Shown piece by piece: positions 27,084 through 37,690 of a stretch of 64,000 nt of DNA (the stretch's first letter is position 1; every line of letters starts with the position of its first letter). The position numbers and the translations under genes were made by a program. Origin of the DNA: Clavelina lepadiformis (lineage: Eukaryota; Chordata; Ascidiacea; Aplousobranchia; Clavelinidae); the NCBI RefSeq assembly GCF_947623445.1, contig NC_135244.1:806001-870000 (forward strand), read 5' to 3'. The notes below the pieces were generated by a model that was not told where the DNA came from, ran no database searches, and saw only the letters and a list, made by a program, of their open reading frames with translations.

Positions 27084-29686
27084 GATGAGAAACAATGAAG
27101 GCAGAATTGTCTTCATCGCAGGTGAGTTCGGATTCTTTTTTTAAATCAAGGAACAGAATTTTAACCTGTAATTGCAAAACTGCGATGAGGACTGTACAAA
27201 ATAGTTTTATTGTTGAAACATTCTTTGGGTTGACTCTGGAATATTTCACAATTATCAGGAAAATAAACCGAAATTTTCAAGAAGAAAATAAAGAAAAGTT
27301 TTCGAACAATCTTTCAGTTTTTATTTGCAAGCTTTACAATTTGTTGTAATCGCTTTAGTCTTTGCCTGTTGGCTGCCGCTAGCTATATATAGTTATAACT
27401 ACAGTTATAACAATATTTTCTCTGCTAATCTACTGGACAATGGAACTTAAGAAACAATTGCTGAATAATGGAATGATAGCGTGTATATACATAGAGTATA
27501 TACCGGATATCGCGTAGAGATTGACTCTTCTAAAAAGAAAAACTAAAAGTCTCGTTTTTACACACCAATATATATTGTGCTTGATATCATGGGATGACGT
27601 CATTCACGTTCCTGGTTGCTGACAGATTTATTATCATAGCATGCGCGATTATTTTACAGCAGGCAACATTAGCTACGCAATTTCATTGCAAACATTTTCC
27701 GATTCAACCTGTTTTAAAAAGACAGTTTATAATTAAAAGTTCATTTATTTTGTCTTTAAACGGTTTAGAAGTTTTATTTCTCTCGTGATGATGCTGATGC
27801 AAGGTCAAGCAAACAAAAGCGGAAACAACCGCAAATTTTTAATTCCATTCGAACGACATGAGGCAGTATATGACTAATGCATGTTTGTTGTCGTAACCTC
27901 AAGTCCTTAACCTGTGATGAAACTCATGTTTGACCCAAGCGTTCCATTTCCTATTATGAGAGAACGTCTTTTGAATGAGCTGTAAAGGTTTTTCGAAAAC
28001 AAATAATTTTCAAAAATCAATTATGTTGTTATAACCCTTGGTAAATCTTATACTTACGTCGTCCGCAAATAAACGAAATGAAGGTGAGGGAATTCCCATT
28101 TCCACGTCATGAACTAAATGCAATTACGTGCAACGACGTCATTTAGAAACACGTTTGTGAAAAAGTCATGGGAATATTCGTGATAAGGGTTTCATGAGGA
28201 CAAACCATTTTCTTTTCACAGTACTTTGGGCACTACAGACAAACACTGCAAGACGTGACCAATGCATATGACAAAGTTGCACAGCGTGATGCCTCCTAAA
28301 ATATGTCAACAGTGCTTAGAATGTAAAACAATCCACAACTTCTGTTATGGCTGCCTCAAACATACATTCATTACGTTTTTCACTTGATTATTATTTTAAT
28401 TGTCGAACAAAATATTATATATATACAATAGCTTAATAATTATATAAACTTATAACATATACATTATATGATATATTGATGATGATATATTTTAATTTTT
28501 AATTTGATGTCATAATTGCAACGGCACTGCCTTTCAGAAACAGCCTGTACGTGACGTAGAAGCCTGCACGTGACCGAGATCTTGTGTTCTCGCTGCATCA
28601 ATCTGACATTTCCTGGTAATGTGAGTCTCTACGTTGGGGAAATCCCTTCTTCGAAACTTAGGGTATGCCGCTATAAAGAGATATGGAATCACTGATCACG
28701 AGTTAACGTTCGCCAAACGACAACAATTCTAGTCGATTTTAATGACAGAGGGGCGTGGCCTATCCAAAATGAAAGCTCCGATTGCAAAATTATTTTTAAC
28801 TGCCCGTCAATCAATAACATATGTAAGGCCCATCGCAAATTGCTGAAAGCAAGTACAGATTCAAACTGAAGTTTTACATTTCCTTATAAGAGATTATATT
28901 GCTACTGGGCAAAATATTCATGCGTTGATGAATGATTAATAATTGTAACAATGCACGTAAAAATAATGCGCTAACATGAATAACTAACATGCCTCGCCCA
29001 AAGTGAAAGCGACTAGCGCAGTCGCCCTGTTATAGAGAACAAGCAAACAAAACTGACGTAAATCATCAATAACGCAAATAGTCGTTAGAGGAAAAACTCT
29101 CATAATAGAAATCTAACCAATATCTAGATTCTAGAGCGAGTATATGTTTGAACACACCACATGTCCACTTGATACTCGTATATTTGACTGGAATGTTCGA
29201 CACAGTGGGCACATGTCAGCATAGAATTTAGAAGCAGAACGTTAGTAGGTTTAAGTTAAAAAGTTGCTTTCAGTCTAGCGCAGAAATACAAAAGCAGTTG
29301 ACGTCACTATTTGAGTAGCTGGGGGCTAACTAGACCAGCTGCTTTAATATAATGTGTAGCTATCAATGAGACACAAGGTCTTATATCTAAGCAAAATACA
29401 CTCAAAATACTGTATGAGATTTATTTTAGAATTATCAAAGTCGAGGTTGATGGGGAGTGATATTTGGTTTATGTTTTCATAACAACCTCCATGTTTCCTT
29501 TGTTTAAGAGAAAAATGTCAGATTAATTATTATTACCAGCAGGACGCAAGACATACTGACAAGTTGTTTTGCATAAAATGTGACAAAGTATTAATTACAT
29601 ATGGAATACAGATAAGGGAGTGATTTTTGTGATTCTAATTATACAGGTATAAGGTTATAAAACAACAAACTTACAAATTACTTGCG
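27084..29686. other. Intergenic region
   Basis: The interval holds the presumed promoter of the adhesion GPCR (minus) and about 2 kb of AT-rich DNA. It contains one copy of a dispersed repeat (28244-28313). Short frames near 27095-27349 and 27594-27788 show no motif or splice context. No further gene is supported. Confidence 0.5.
28244..28313 (+). repeat. Dispersed repeat, copy 1 (about 70 bp)
   Basis: The segment starting CACTGCAAGACGTG is clearly similar to 30397-30470 in the same orientation. Shared blocks include AATGCAT, CACAGCG, GATGC and GTCAAC. The family is unknown. Confidence 0.55.
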
Positions 29687-30049
29687 ATGCCTTTCCTGCG
29701 CATTACTATGAAATGTTTTCCGTGGAACGGTGCTGATTATGTGCACAACAAGAGCGCTGTAGGCTTACTATCTGCATCGTCTGAGTTGACTGGCGATCTA
29801 AAAGAAAGTATTGAAACCGCGATCAACGAACTAGCTTGTAGTGAAAACCAGAAGGTGACCGTTGAAAGAGGATCGACATATTGCGAAATAAAATCTCGAA
29901 ATTACCCTTCAGCCAAGATGCGAGGTTTTGTCGAAAATTCACTTTTCGTGAAATTATCGGACGTGTTGGAGGAGCATAGATGGCATTTCACGAACGAGTC
30001 GCGAATTGAAAGTCAGAATCTTGTCACGTGGACATTCAAGCACGTTTGA
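29687..30049 (+). CDS. Small single-exon protein, 120 aa, unrecognised
   Basis: An open frame of 120 codons runs from ATG 29687 to TGA, with codon use richer in G+C than its flanks, which favours a real gene. The product has no signal peptide or membrane segment and looks like a small globular alpha/beta protein, with a mid-protein helix (ETAINELACSENQ) and a Trp/Phe-containing C-terminus (LVTWTFKHV). A pyrimidine-rich stretch ending in CAG lies 40 bp upstream (to 29646) and could be the acceptor for a 5' UTR intron or spliced leader. AATAAA follows at 30202. I recognise no family. A final exon of a larger gene is possible but no upstream exon was found. Confidence 0.5.
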   Translation: MPFLRITMKCFPWNGADYVHNKSAVGLLSASSELTGDLKESIETAINELACSENQKVTVERGSTYCEIKSRNYPSAKMRGFVENSLFVKLSDVLEEHRWHFTNESRIESQNLVTWTFKHV

Positions 30050-30360
30050 CTCTGAAAGCAGCTTTTTTGAAACTGGAGTTTCATTTTAATTTCTTTTATG
30101 TAATTAGTTTATTCAATTCCAAATTATTTTTCGGCAGGAACTTGATTGTTCATTTCCATAATTTGCAACTATATTTGATGTTCCACGCACAAGACCGCAA
30201 AAATAAACTTCAATTCTGTATAATCTTCTGAATGCAATAATTATTATTCTGAACAACTTGAGCGATGTCGTCTACGAAAAGATGTGAACGTCTCCTTCAT
30301 ATTTTCTTTGTCCCGTTCTTGTGTTTTCATGAAGTCAAAACAAATCACATGTTCAATGAC

Positions 30361-30381
30361 TATCATATCATATCATATCAT
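30361..30381 (+). repeat. Microsatellite (ATATC)n
   Basis: About four tandem copies of a 5-bp unit lie immediately upstream of dispersed repeat copy 2. Confidence 0.8.
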
Positions 30382-30396
30382 GATCAAATAAATTAC

Positions 30397-30470
30397 CACT
30401 GCAAGACGTGGTTAATGCATGTGACGCAATCCCACAGCGCGATGCTTCTTTTAAATTTGTCAACAATGTT
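30397..30470 (+). repeat. Dispersed repeat, copy 2
   Basis: This is the partner of 28244-28313, in the same orientation. Both begin CACTGCAAGACGTG. The two copies bracket the small 120-aa gene. Confidence 0.55.
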
Positions 30471-30913
30471 CAGTAACCAAAACGGTCACGACATTGTTGT
30501 AAGAATTATTCATGAAAATAGCTTGTCAGCACATTGATAAAACCAGAACAATTTTCGGCTCATACGCATTACGCAGTTGATGCGATTTTGCTTATGCAGC
30601 TTATATTAACACGGACATACGACACGGAAGGAAACATTATTATTGCAAGCATAGGGCATACAAGCAGCTTGTATCAAGTTAACTTGCAGAGTAAAATTTA
30701 AAGTTGTTTTCTCGATACAAAGGCTTTTCAGTGTGTTAATGCATTTTATTTTATCAATTTGACAAATCAATTTGAACCAGCAACTAAATAATAAAAATTT
30801 CGTATTTTAATGTGCTGTAAATATAATTTCGTGTGTATTTAGCAAGATTAAAATAGTTTAGTAAGACTACTCGAAAATTGTTTCTAATCAGTGCCTAATA
30901 GTAACAAAGCGAA

Positions 30914-32470
30914 ATGCATTTGAGTTTATCATTGATAAGTTTTTTGGTGGCGACATGCATCGGCCAAGATTCCTTCACATGCAGAAGGTCAGACCAAGAG
31001 CAAAATGTTGTCCCAATACAGGGGATTCCCGGAAAAAGGGGTCCTGTTGGATTGAAAGGGTCAAAAGGAGAACCAGGGGTGGCTGATGACAATGAAGTGG
31101 ACTTTATCAAAAGTAAATTTTGTTTTTTACGCCTCACTAACAAGATATGCTCAGAAACACATTGTTACGTATATACTGGTATACACGCATCCACTTGATG
31201 TGCATGTGCATGTGGATGTGATTAAATGGTAGAGCTTAGCTGAGATGTGAGGAACTTGTGTCGTCACAATACTTAAATTGTGAGGTTTTGCAGGTCAGTT
31301 GGTTTCCTTGCAGCAACAACTAGAAGCTCTCAGAAGTAATTATCGTAATTTTGTTTTATAACTGATTAAGTGACGTTGTTTTCACGCAAGTAATTCGGTG
31401 AATAAAGTAGATGTAATTTCAGAGAAGCCAACGAATTGTTCTGAAGTTAATGCACCGGATCGTACAAACGGGTTCTACGAAACATCTGCTTATATTGGAT
31501 GCAGTTGTCGTTTGGAATTCTGTGACTTTTCATCTCCAGGAGAAAGAAAATTTTGGGTATTTATTGCTTCTGTTTATTAATGGTAATCGCTTGCGTAGCC
31601 ATAAATATAACATTAAAGTTGGTTTAACACCCAATCTGGTATGTATTGTACCATATTTGGAAATGAAAATGAAAGATCTTTCTTATGAAGGGGTCACACA
31701 TTCGTCTTCCTTTTGACTCCTTCATTGGACATTCCGTGGTGATTATTGGCAAACCGACAGCGGACCAGTGGTAAGGGCAAGCCATATCAAGTTTTGACGT
31801 TTGAAACTTTTTCGATTTTTACAAAAGCTGAATATTTTCATGCAGGTTTGTGATTAATCTTTTTCTTTCGACGGATTTCTTAAACCTACATTTCAAGGCG
31901 ATGCCAAGTCAGAATTGGATTGTCCGAAATACTTTCGCGAACGGGGCCTGGGGTCATGAAGAAAGGGATCTAGGTGTCCCGTACCCGTTTGCTCTTAACC
32001 GACAATTTAAGGTGACCATGATTAGCTTGACTGGGCCAGTTTATCCACGTTGCTGTAGATTCCGCTTTGAATACGCGGAAGTCGTTCAGGCTTCGTTATG
32101 CCTTTGTGATGTATTGGTGTGATACAATTATTTCAAAATGAACTTTTTTTGTGTGGTTCAAGCAGCGTCTTAACATATCATTATGACAACACAGCATCTT
32201 AACGGTTGCATTTGTATAACCTATGTAGGACTCCAAAGGTGGTAATGTGTTGTTCTTACTGAAAACCACAACGACCATGAAATGCTGATTACATTTAACA
32301 ATAATTATTGTTGTTTTTAGCTGAAATTCTCGGTAAACGAAGGAGGTTTCCGTGTCTACCTCGACGATGCTCATCTCCTCAATTACGCGCATCGCCATCG
32401 ATCTTGGACCGACATTAAGTTCTTTCATGCGCACGGCGCCGTCAGCATCGAAAGAATGTGGGTGGAATAA
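30914..32470 (+). CDS. Secreted collagen-like galectin (256 aa)
   Basis: Six exons, 30914-31112, 31294-31335, 31423-31556, 31691-31770, 31846-32011 and 32321-32470, sum to 771 nt (256 aa) with all phases kept. Residues 1-17 are a signal peptide (LSLISFLVATCIGQ). Residues 37-55 are six Gly-X-Y triplets (GIPGKRGPVGLKGSKGEPG). Residues 67-80 are a short amphipathic helix (SQLVSLQQQLEALR), plausibly a trimer-forming neck. Residues 81-125 are a linker with four Cys. Residues 126-256 are one galectin domain of normal length, with GHSVVIIGKPTADQWFVINL, NGAWGHEER, FALNRQFK and HLLNYAHRHRSW. The layout is that of a collectin or ficolin but with a galectin head, so a multimeric, secreted glycan-binding protein of innate recognition is likely. 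Of the sugar-binding residues the His of HFNPR, the later Asn, and the Trp, Glu and Arg of WGxEER are present, while the Asn and Arg of HFNPR are replaced (HFKAM). AATAAA lies at 32628. Confidence 0.85.
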
Positions 32471-34977
32471 TCGACAATGTAAACTGTAAACGACTTTATT
32501 TTAAGAAACTCGTCACTTTATTCTCTCTTCAATTGAAAACCGAGGTCATATATATCTACTGTATAAACGATTAGTATCTACTTAGAGTTAAATCATTTAC
32601 AATATGTAGCTTGCTAACAAAAATACTAATAAACCATCCTTTGTGACCTAATTAAGAGGGTGTGTGTTCATCAATGGTCAAAGAACCACACTTGTCCTCA
32701 GGCTGCAAGTCAACACTCCAGGGAAGTGAACCATAACTTACATTACCATAACAAAGTTATGTTGGTCCAGTGAGGCCAAGAATAGACCAGGTCCTGGCAG
32801 TCAAAAGTGAACAGTAAAAATTGCAATGACTTAATTTGACTTAATAGCAGACATTTTGTGCAAATAGCATTGCAACCCGCACACTTCCGAAATGTATTGT
32901 AAAGTGCAGTGATTAGTATTCCAAACTTAGAAGGCTCAAAAAACTTTTTGGGTTTATCAAAGTCAAATCTGTTTCCTAGCCATTGATATATGCAAAGTTA
33001 GCCTTTATTTACGCAAAACGTTGGCTACAAACCAGTAAGTGCTTTTGCGAACTTCAGACCCCACCTTATGCGACCGTACATATCAACCCCTAAACACCAC
33101 AGATCAAACCCCAAGTGTCTTAAAAATCACATTAAAAACGTTGTTTTGCTGTATCCAGTGTGTAGCGCATATGTCCTTTCCAACGAGCCACCATGTTAGC
33201 TAAAACTTTACTTCAGACACATTCTCATGGAAAATTCTTGTAACTTTGCTCGGAGATCATTTTTCTCTTCTCAATCCTGCTTTGGGTATTCCCCACCTAT
33301 TTTCTGTTTTTCGTTTCTTCAGCAAACAATAGAAACAATATAATCCTAGCCAACATCTTCGGGTACAGCTGATCAAAATTCACCAGGACTTGAAAACGTA
33401 GAAAAGTTTATGAAATATTTTCTTTGTTTTTTTCTGTGAACAGTATTTTCTTTCTCAACAACAGCAAAAACGTCATCGTGGAATTTCTCTAACAGAGATG
33501 TCGGCCTAAATAAACATATCAAGAGGAAGTTCATGTTTGTAGTAGATTAATTTTTTTTCTGTGTGAAATAAGTCTGACCGAGGGATCATGTAACTTTGAT
33601 TTGATTCGGTTGATGACCACTTTTCGTTGGTTACCGGCAAACCTTAAACCCGACATATTTTTGTGAATATGTCGCAGGTGTCACCGAACAAAATGCTTTA
33701 ATTTTAGTGTTTTTGAAAGTGATTGACAAATGATTGTTTTAACTCGGCTTTCTGTTAAAATTTTATATTGACTTGAAGAAAACATGACGCTTTTCACGTC
33801 GAGGCCGTTCACTTTCACAAGTTATTTGTCCAAAATATTTTCATTATCGGCTCTTATCAGCAGTAGAAAGCAAACTGAGGGCCAATATCCGTTTGCTTCT
33901 AACCCACCATTAATGACCACGCAGAGTCTCAAGAGACAATGTACAAGTCAAAATGAGGACAAGCCAACGCCTTGTAGGCTCTTCTTATAAATTATTAACT
34001 ACCGGTTGTGTGTTACCTTGCTACTCCAGCGTCTTGTGAATATTGGCGTAATGATATATTGCGCATACATTGGCGTAATAATGGCATGTATGACATTCAT
34101 ACAAAGACTCAAAATAAATAAATTACATTCTTTCAAGCAACTTCAAGCGGTGAAGCGAGGTTGGGTTGGGGTTTTATTTTGAGTCTAAGAATTTGCACTT
34201 CTGCTCTGAGAAGAAAACAAATATCACAAAACAACTAAAAATACAGAAGTAAGCGGTCGCTATAAGACAAGATTCTATTGTTCTTGGGGGAATGTTTAAA
34301 AATGTCACATTTTTAAGTCTTACGAATCCGGATTTGGCGTATTGGGAAAACTGGCTCAAAAATCAACACAACAAACAAAACTATCGAATCTCTGTAAATT
34401 TCAATTTTCTATTATTTCTTATTTCTCACGCCTACGCTTTTTTGTACAGTTTGTACATAGTTAAATAGAAAGAAACGAAAGGAACTGAAACAATGCTCAT
34501 TATGTCGTACACAGAGCGAGAGTAAGCGCAGACCATATTAGGTTTTAAAATGGGTAAAAGTGCACGTATTACAATAGAACTAACTTTTGCAGATTATTGC
34601 TCATAGCGAACCGAGGATTGTCTGGAAAATGACCAAAACGATTTATTATCAGGCATTTTATGGGTATAAGGTTGCAGCACAATAAAACGCTCGGATTGAA
34701 AAATTACAAGACAGACACAAATACGACAGCAATAAACATTGCGCAGAATAAAAATGACATTAACATGTGCTGAGCAGTGGTGCGGTGATGAGTTCAGTTG
34801 TTTTTGCAGAAAGGGCGGTCGTCTCCAACCCAAACCTTTAAGTTCTGAAACAAAATTATTCAAAATGTTTAAAGTGGTGGAATGGATTTTACAATTGGAG
34901 AACACCAGGAACATTATATAAATATATATATAAATATATAGATATATAAGATAAGCAAAAAGAAATAAGCATCATGG
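32471..34977. other. Convergent intergenic region
   Basis: This 2.5-kb interval lies between the stop codons of the collagen-galectin (+) and NLR (-) genes. It has AATAAA at 32628-32633 for the lectin and TTTATT at 34642-34647 as a candidate minus-strand signal for the NLR. An AT-only dinucleotide patch lies at about 34918-34950. A 68-codon frame at 33784 has no recognisable feature. No gene is supported. Confidence 0.5.
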
Positions 34978-37690
34978 TTATACCGGGTTTTCCAAGTTGT
35001 TCAAAGCATCTTGGATTTTCTCTTTCTCTTCCTCATTTGGTCGTTTCCTTCCTCCACGACCGTCAGTGAAGCAATAAATCATGCTCAAACGATCCGTCAC
35101 AACCCTCAGCAAGCCAATTACGTCATCAAAGTTGATGGTGTCGAGGTCGTTGTAATCTATGATCATTCTTCCTATCTGAGGAGGCGACAAAACCACGACA
35201 ATGAAATTGCATAAAGTTTTGGACCAGAAACATCGATGCGGTTGATTTAAAATGAGTGCAAATAAGCAAATTTGCATCTTACTTGTCCTGGTCTCATGTC
35301 TTTTATGACCGAAGCAATCCTTCGAAATAAATTGATCTTCAGTTCACAGAGGGAGAGACCGAGCCATTCCAGCTTGTGTGTGACTCGCTGTAAGACGAAG
35401 CAAAGAGAGGTGACTTGATTGGCGCCCAAGACCAGACTTGACATCTGTAATCTCGTAGGGAAGCATTTTGCTGCCGTGCTTGCCATAGACACACTATTTC
35501 CCTCTGAGACACAGCCATAAAGATCAAACAACTGATGACGATGCACAAGGTTTTCTGCTCCACCTGAGCTTAAAGCAAAGTTGATGAACTCCACTTCATC
35601 TTTTATAATTGTCTGCTTTGTCTTGCTCCGGGTATTAGACAAGTATTTACCTGAGGACAGCTGGTGAGGAGAGATGTTGGTCAACTTCTCAGTAAGTACA
35701 TTAGATAAAAAGCTCCTCTTTGCAGGAAAACTCTCGGATGCTTGAAATGTTTTACAAAGAAATCAGTTGCAATGCGCACTATCCATGTTGAAGTTACAAA
35801 ATCTTAATCATCAATAGAAAGCAAAATAGATCAAATACCTTCGTTGGGTCCCAAGTTAATCAGCAATCCGCACACAAATCGTCGTACGACCATCCAGTGG
35901 TCCTTAAAGAGCTCATTTTTTACAAACTCTTCAAATTCTTCCATTGCCATGTAATGGACGATGTGTAAAGCCGCGAACCACTCCTGGAAGGTTTGGTGGC
36001 AGAAGTAGAGCCTTGTGTCTCCATCGAACACTCTGTTGTTGATGAAACCCCTGTAAGTTACCAGCTGGATCACTATATCCTGCACTGTGCCAGGATCCAA
36101 CCCAACTTCTCTCAATTGCTCGGGGGTGATGACGACCGTGTTATGGCTCGTGGCGAGAAATGCGAGCTTCCCGATTTGGAGAGCTAATTTCTGAAAACCT
36201 TCCATGCTTCGGTGGTTGTCGCTGTGTTTGAGGTTCTCCATGACTGTATGGAAAACCAGTGTGAGTGTGTTCCCAATCCTCGAAGAGGAAGCTTGATGAA
36301 GACAAGCTGAGATGATCAGTTGAAGCATCAGAGGATTGTGACAAAGAGGCACCAGGTGTTGCTCGTTGTTGTTCAGGTGACTCCATACCTCATCTGCTTT
36401 GGTACCGGCGTAGGCGTAGAAGAGCCGCTTCATGGAGTCGAACGTCATGTCACCGACAAAGTAAGTTGTGCTCGGTCTCAACTGCTTGGGCAGGAAAATG
36501 AGAGAATGCGGCCGGGAAGTAACGATCAGCTTGCAGTTTGGGAGAAAGTGTTTGTTGCAGAGGTTGGCGATCAGGTCTTGGACTGGTTGGGGTTTGTCGT
36601 ACGCTTCCTTTGATGGGTTGCTGCAAATTGTGAACTCAGCCTGGTCAAAGCCGTCCAGGATCAACACAATGTTGTGATTGTGTTTCTTCAGCCAGGAAAA
36701 TGCATTATCACAGGTGGCCTTTGCAAGACCAGGATACAGCTTGTTAATCAGTAGTTCTTGTAGTGTTAGTTTGTCCTTGTAGTTCATATCCATTAAACGC
36801 AAGTAAAAACACACTCGATTAGGCCATGTGCAAGACCTGGCCAACCGTTTACTACAAACGGTTTTTCCGGAGCCAGGATAGCCAACGAGGCTGACAAAAC
36901 GAGATAAATTCTCTTCATTAAGCAAATCCTCAAGCTTGATTTCTTTCCCGGCGCGTTTGTTTTGATGTTTAGAGATTCGGTCAACAGGGTTGTATTCTTC
37001 CTTAGTCGGGGCTGCGTCACCGCCGTAGTAGGATATTTCGGTGATAGTTGGATGCACAATGGGGATGGCGCTGTCATCCGAAACATCGACTCCCTGTAGC
37101 TGCAAGTCTCTGTCTTTAAGGTGATGAAAATGAAGTTTGACGATTTCCTTTATGGCAAGTTCCTCTAAAGAAAGACGATTAAATTGACATCGGAACCAGT
37201 CATGTTGTTAATCAATGTTAGTTTTGACGGCATACGAAGATTATTGTGACGACATAATGAAGCAAACTAACCGCAATTGTCAAAGGAACTGATGTTTTCG
37301 TTTTGTTCCAGTGGTGGAACTGTTACATTGACCACCAGCCCTGTTATGACAATCAGTTAATAATTGACTTGAACTTTGCCCAGCGAACTTTGCGACAAAC
37401 AGAAATAAATTATGACATCGTTTTTTCGGCACCTTGCTTACTAACCGAGTAGCCAATAAACAACTTGGATTAGGCTAATTTTCAATTTTTTGGTTGAATG
37501 ATAAAGAAAAATTAAAAAAGACACTGAAGAAATATTACGATCATTTCACTTTACCTTGTATTATGACATCTGCTAGATTGACTTGCTCTGCACCAATGAT
37601 ACCATTATCAATGCGACTATTCTCGATGCTGGTGTTGCGGTTGATCGCACCGCATGGCATAGTTTGTTCACCGTTCACATTTTCATTCAT
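34978..37690 (-). CDS. NACHT-domain NLR-like receptor (711 aa)
   Basis: The inferred exons are 37690-37555, 37340-37272, 37164-35839, 35740-35651, 35599-35283 and 35175-34978. They sum to 2136 nt (711 aa) with all phases kept. Residues 1 to about 68 are a polar Asn/Ile/Gly-rich leader. The next 75 or so resemble the pre-NACHT segment of animal NLRs, ending IKLEDLLNE. The NACHT ATPase follows, with Walker A GYPGSGKT near residue 163, Walker B LILDGFDQAE near 239, the sensor motif VTSRPHS, and a winged-helix region including FCHQTFQEWFAALHIVHYM. Exons 4-6 look like a few degenerate leucine-rich repeats (LQMSSLVLGANQVTSL, LEWLGLSLCELKI). NLRs are cytosolic sensors that oligomerise on ATP exchange. 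No DEATH, CARD or pyrin domain is visible in the first 140 residues, and no frame over 60 codons suggests one in the 2 kb upstream. The ATG lies 8 nt after a strong AG acceptor, so a 5' UTR intron or trans-splicing is likely. Confidence 0.85.

Larger units (their letters stand above)
30050..30913. other. Intergenic region
   Basis: This is the 3' UTR and spacer after the 120-aa gene. It holds AATAAA at 30202-30207, an (ATATC)n microsatellite at about 30361-30381 and the second copy of a dispersed repeat (30397-30470). It should include the promoter of the collagen-galectin gene. No other gene is seen. Confidence 0.5.
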
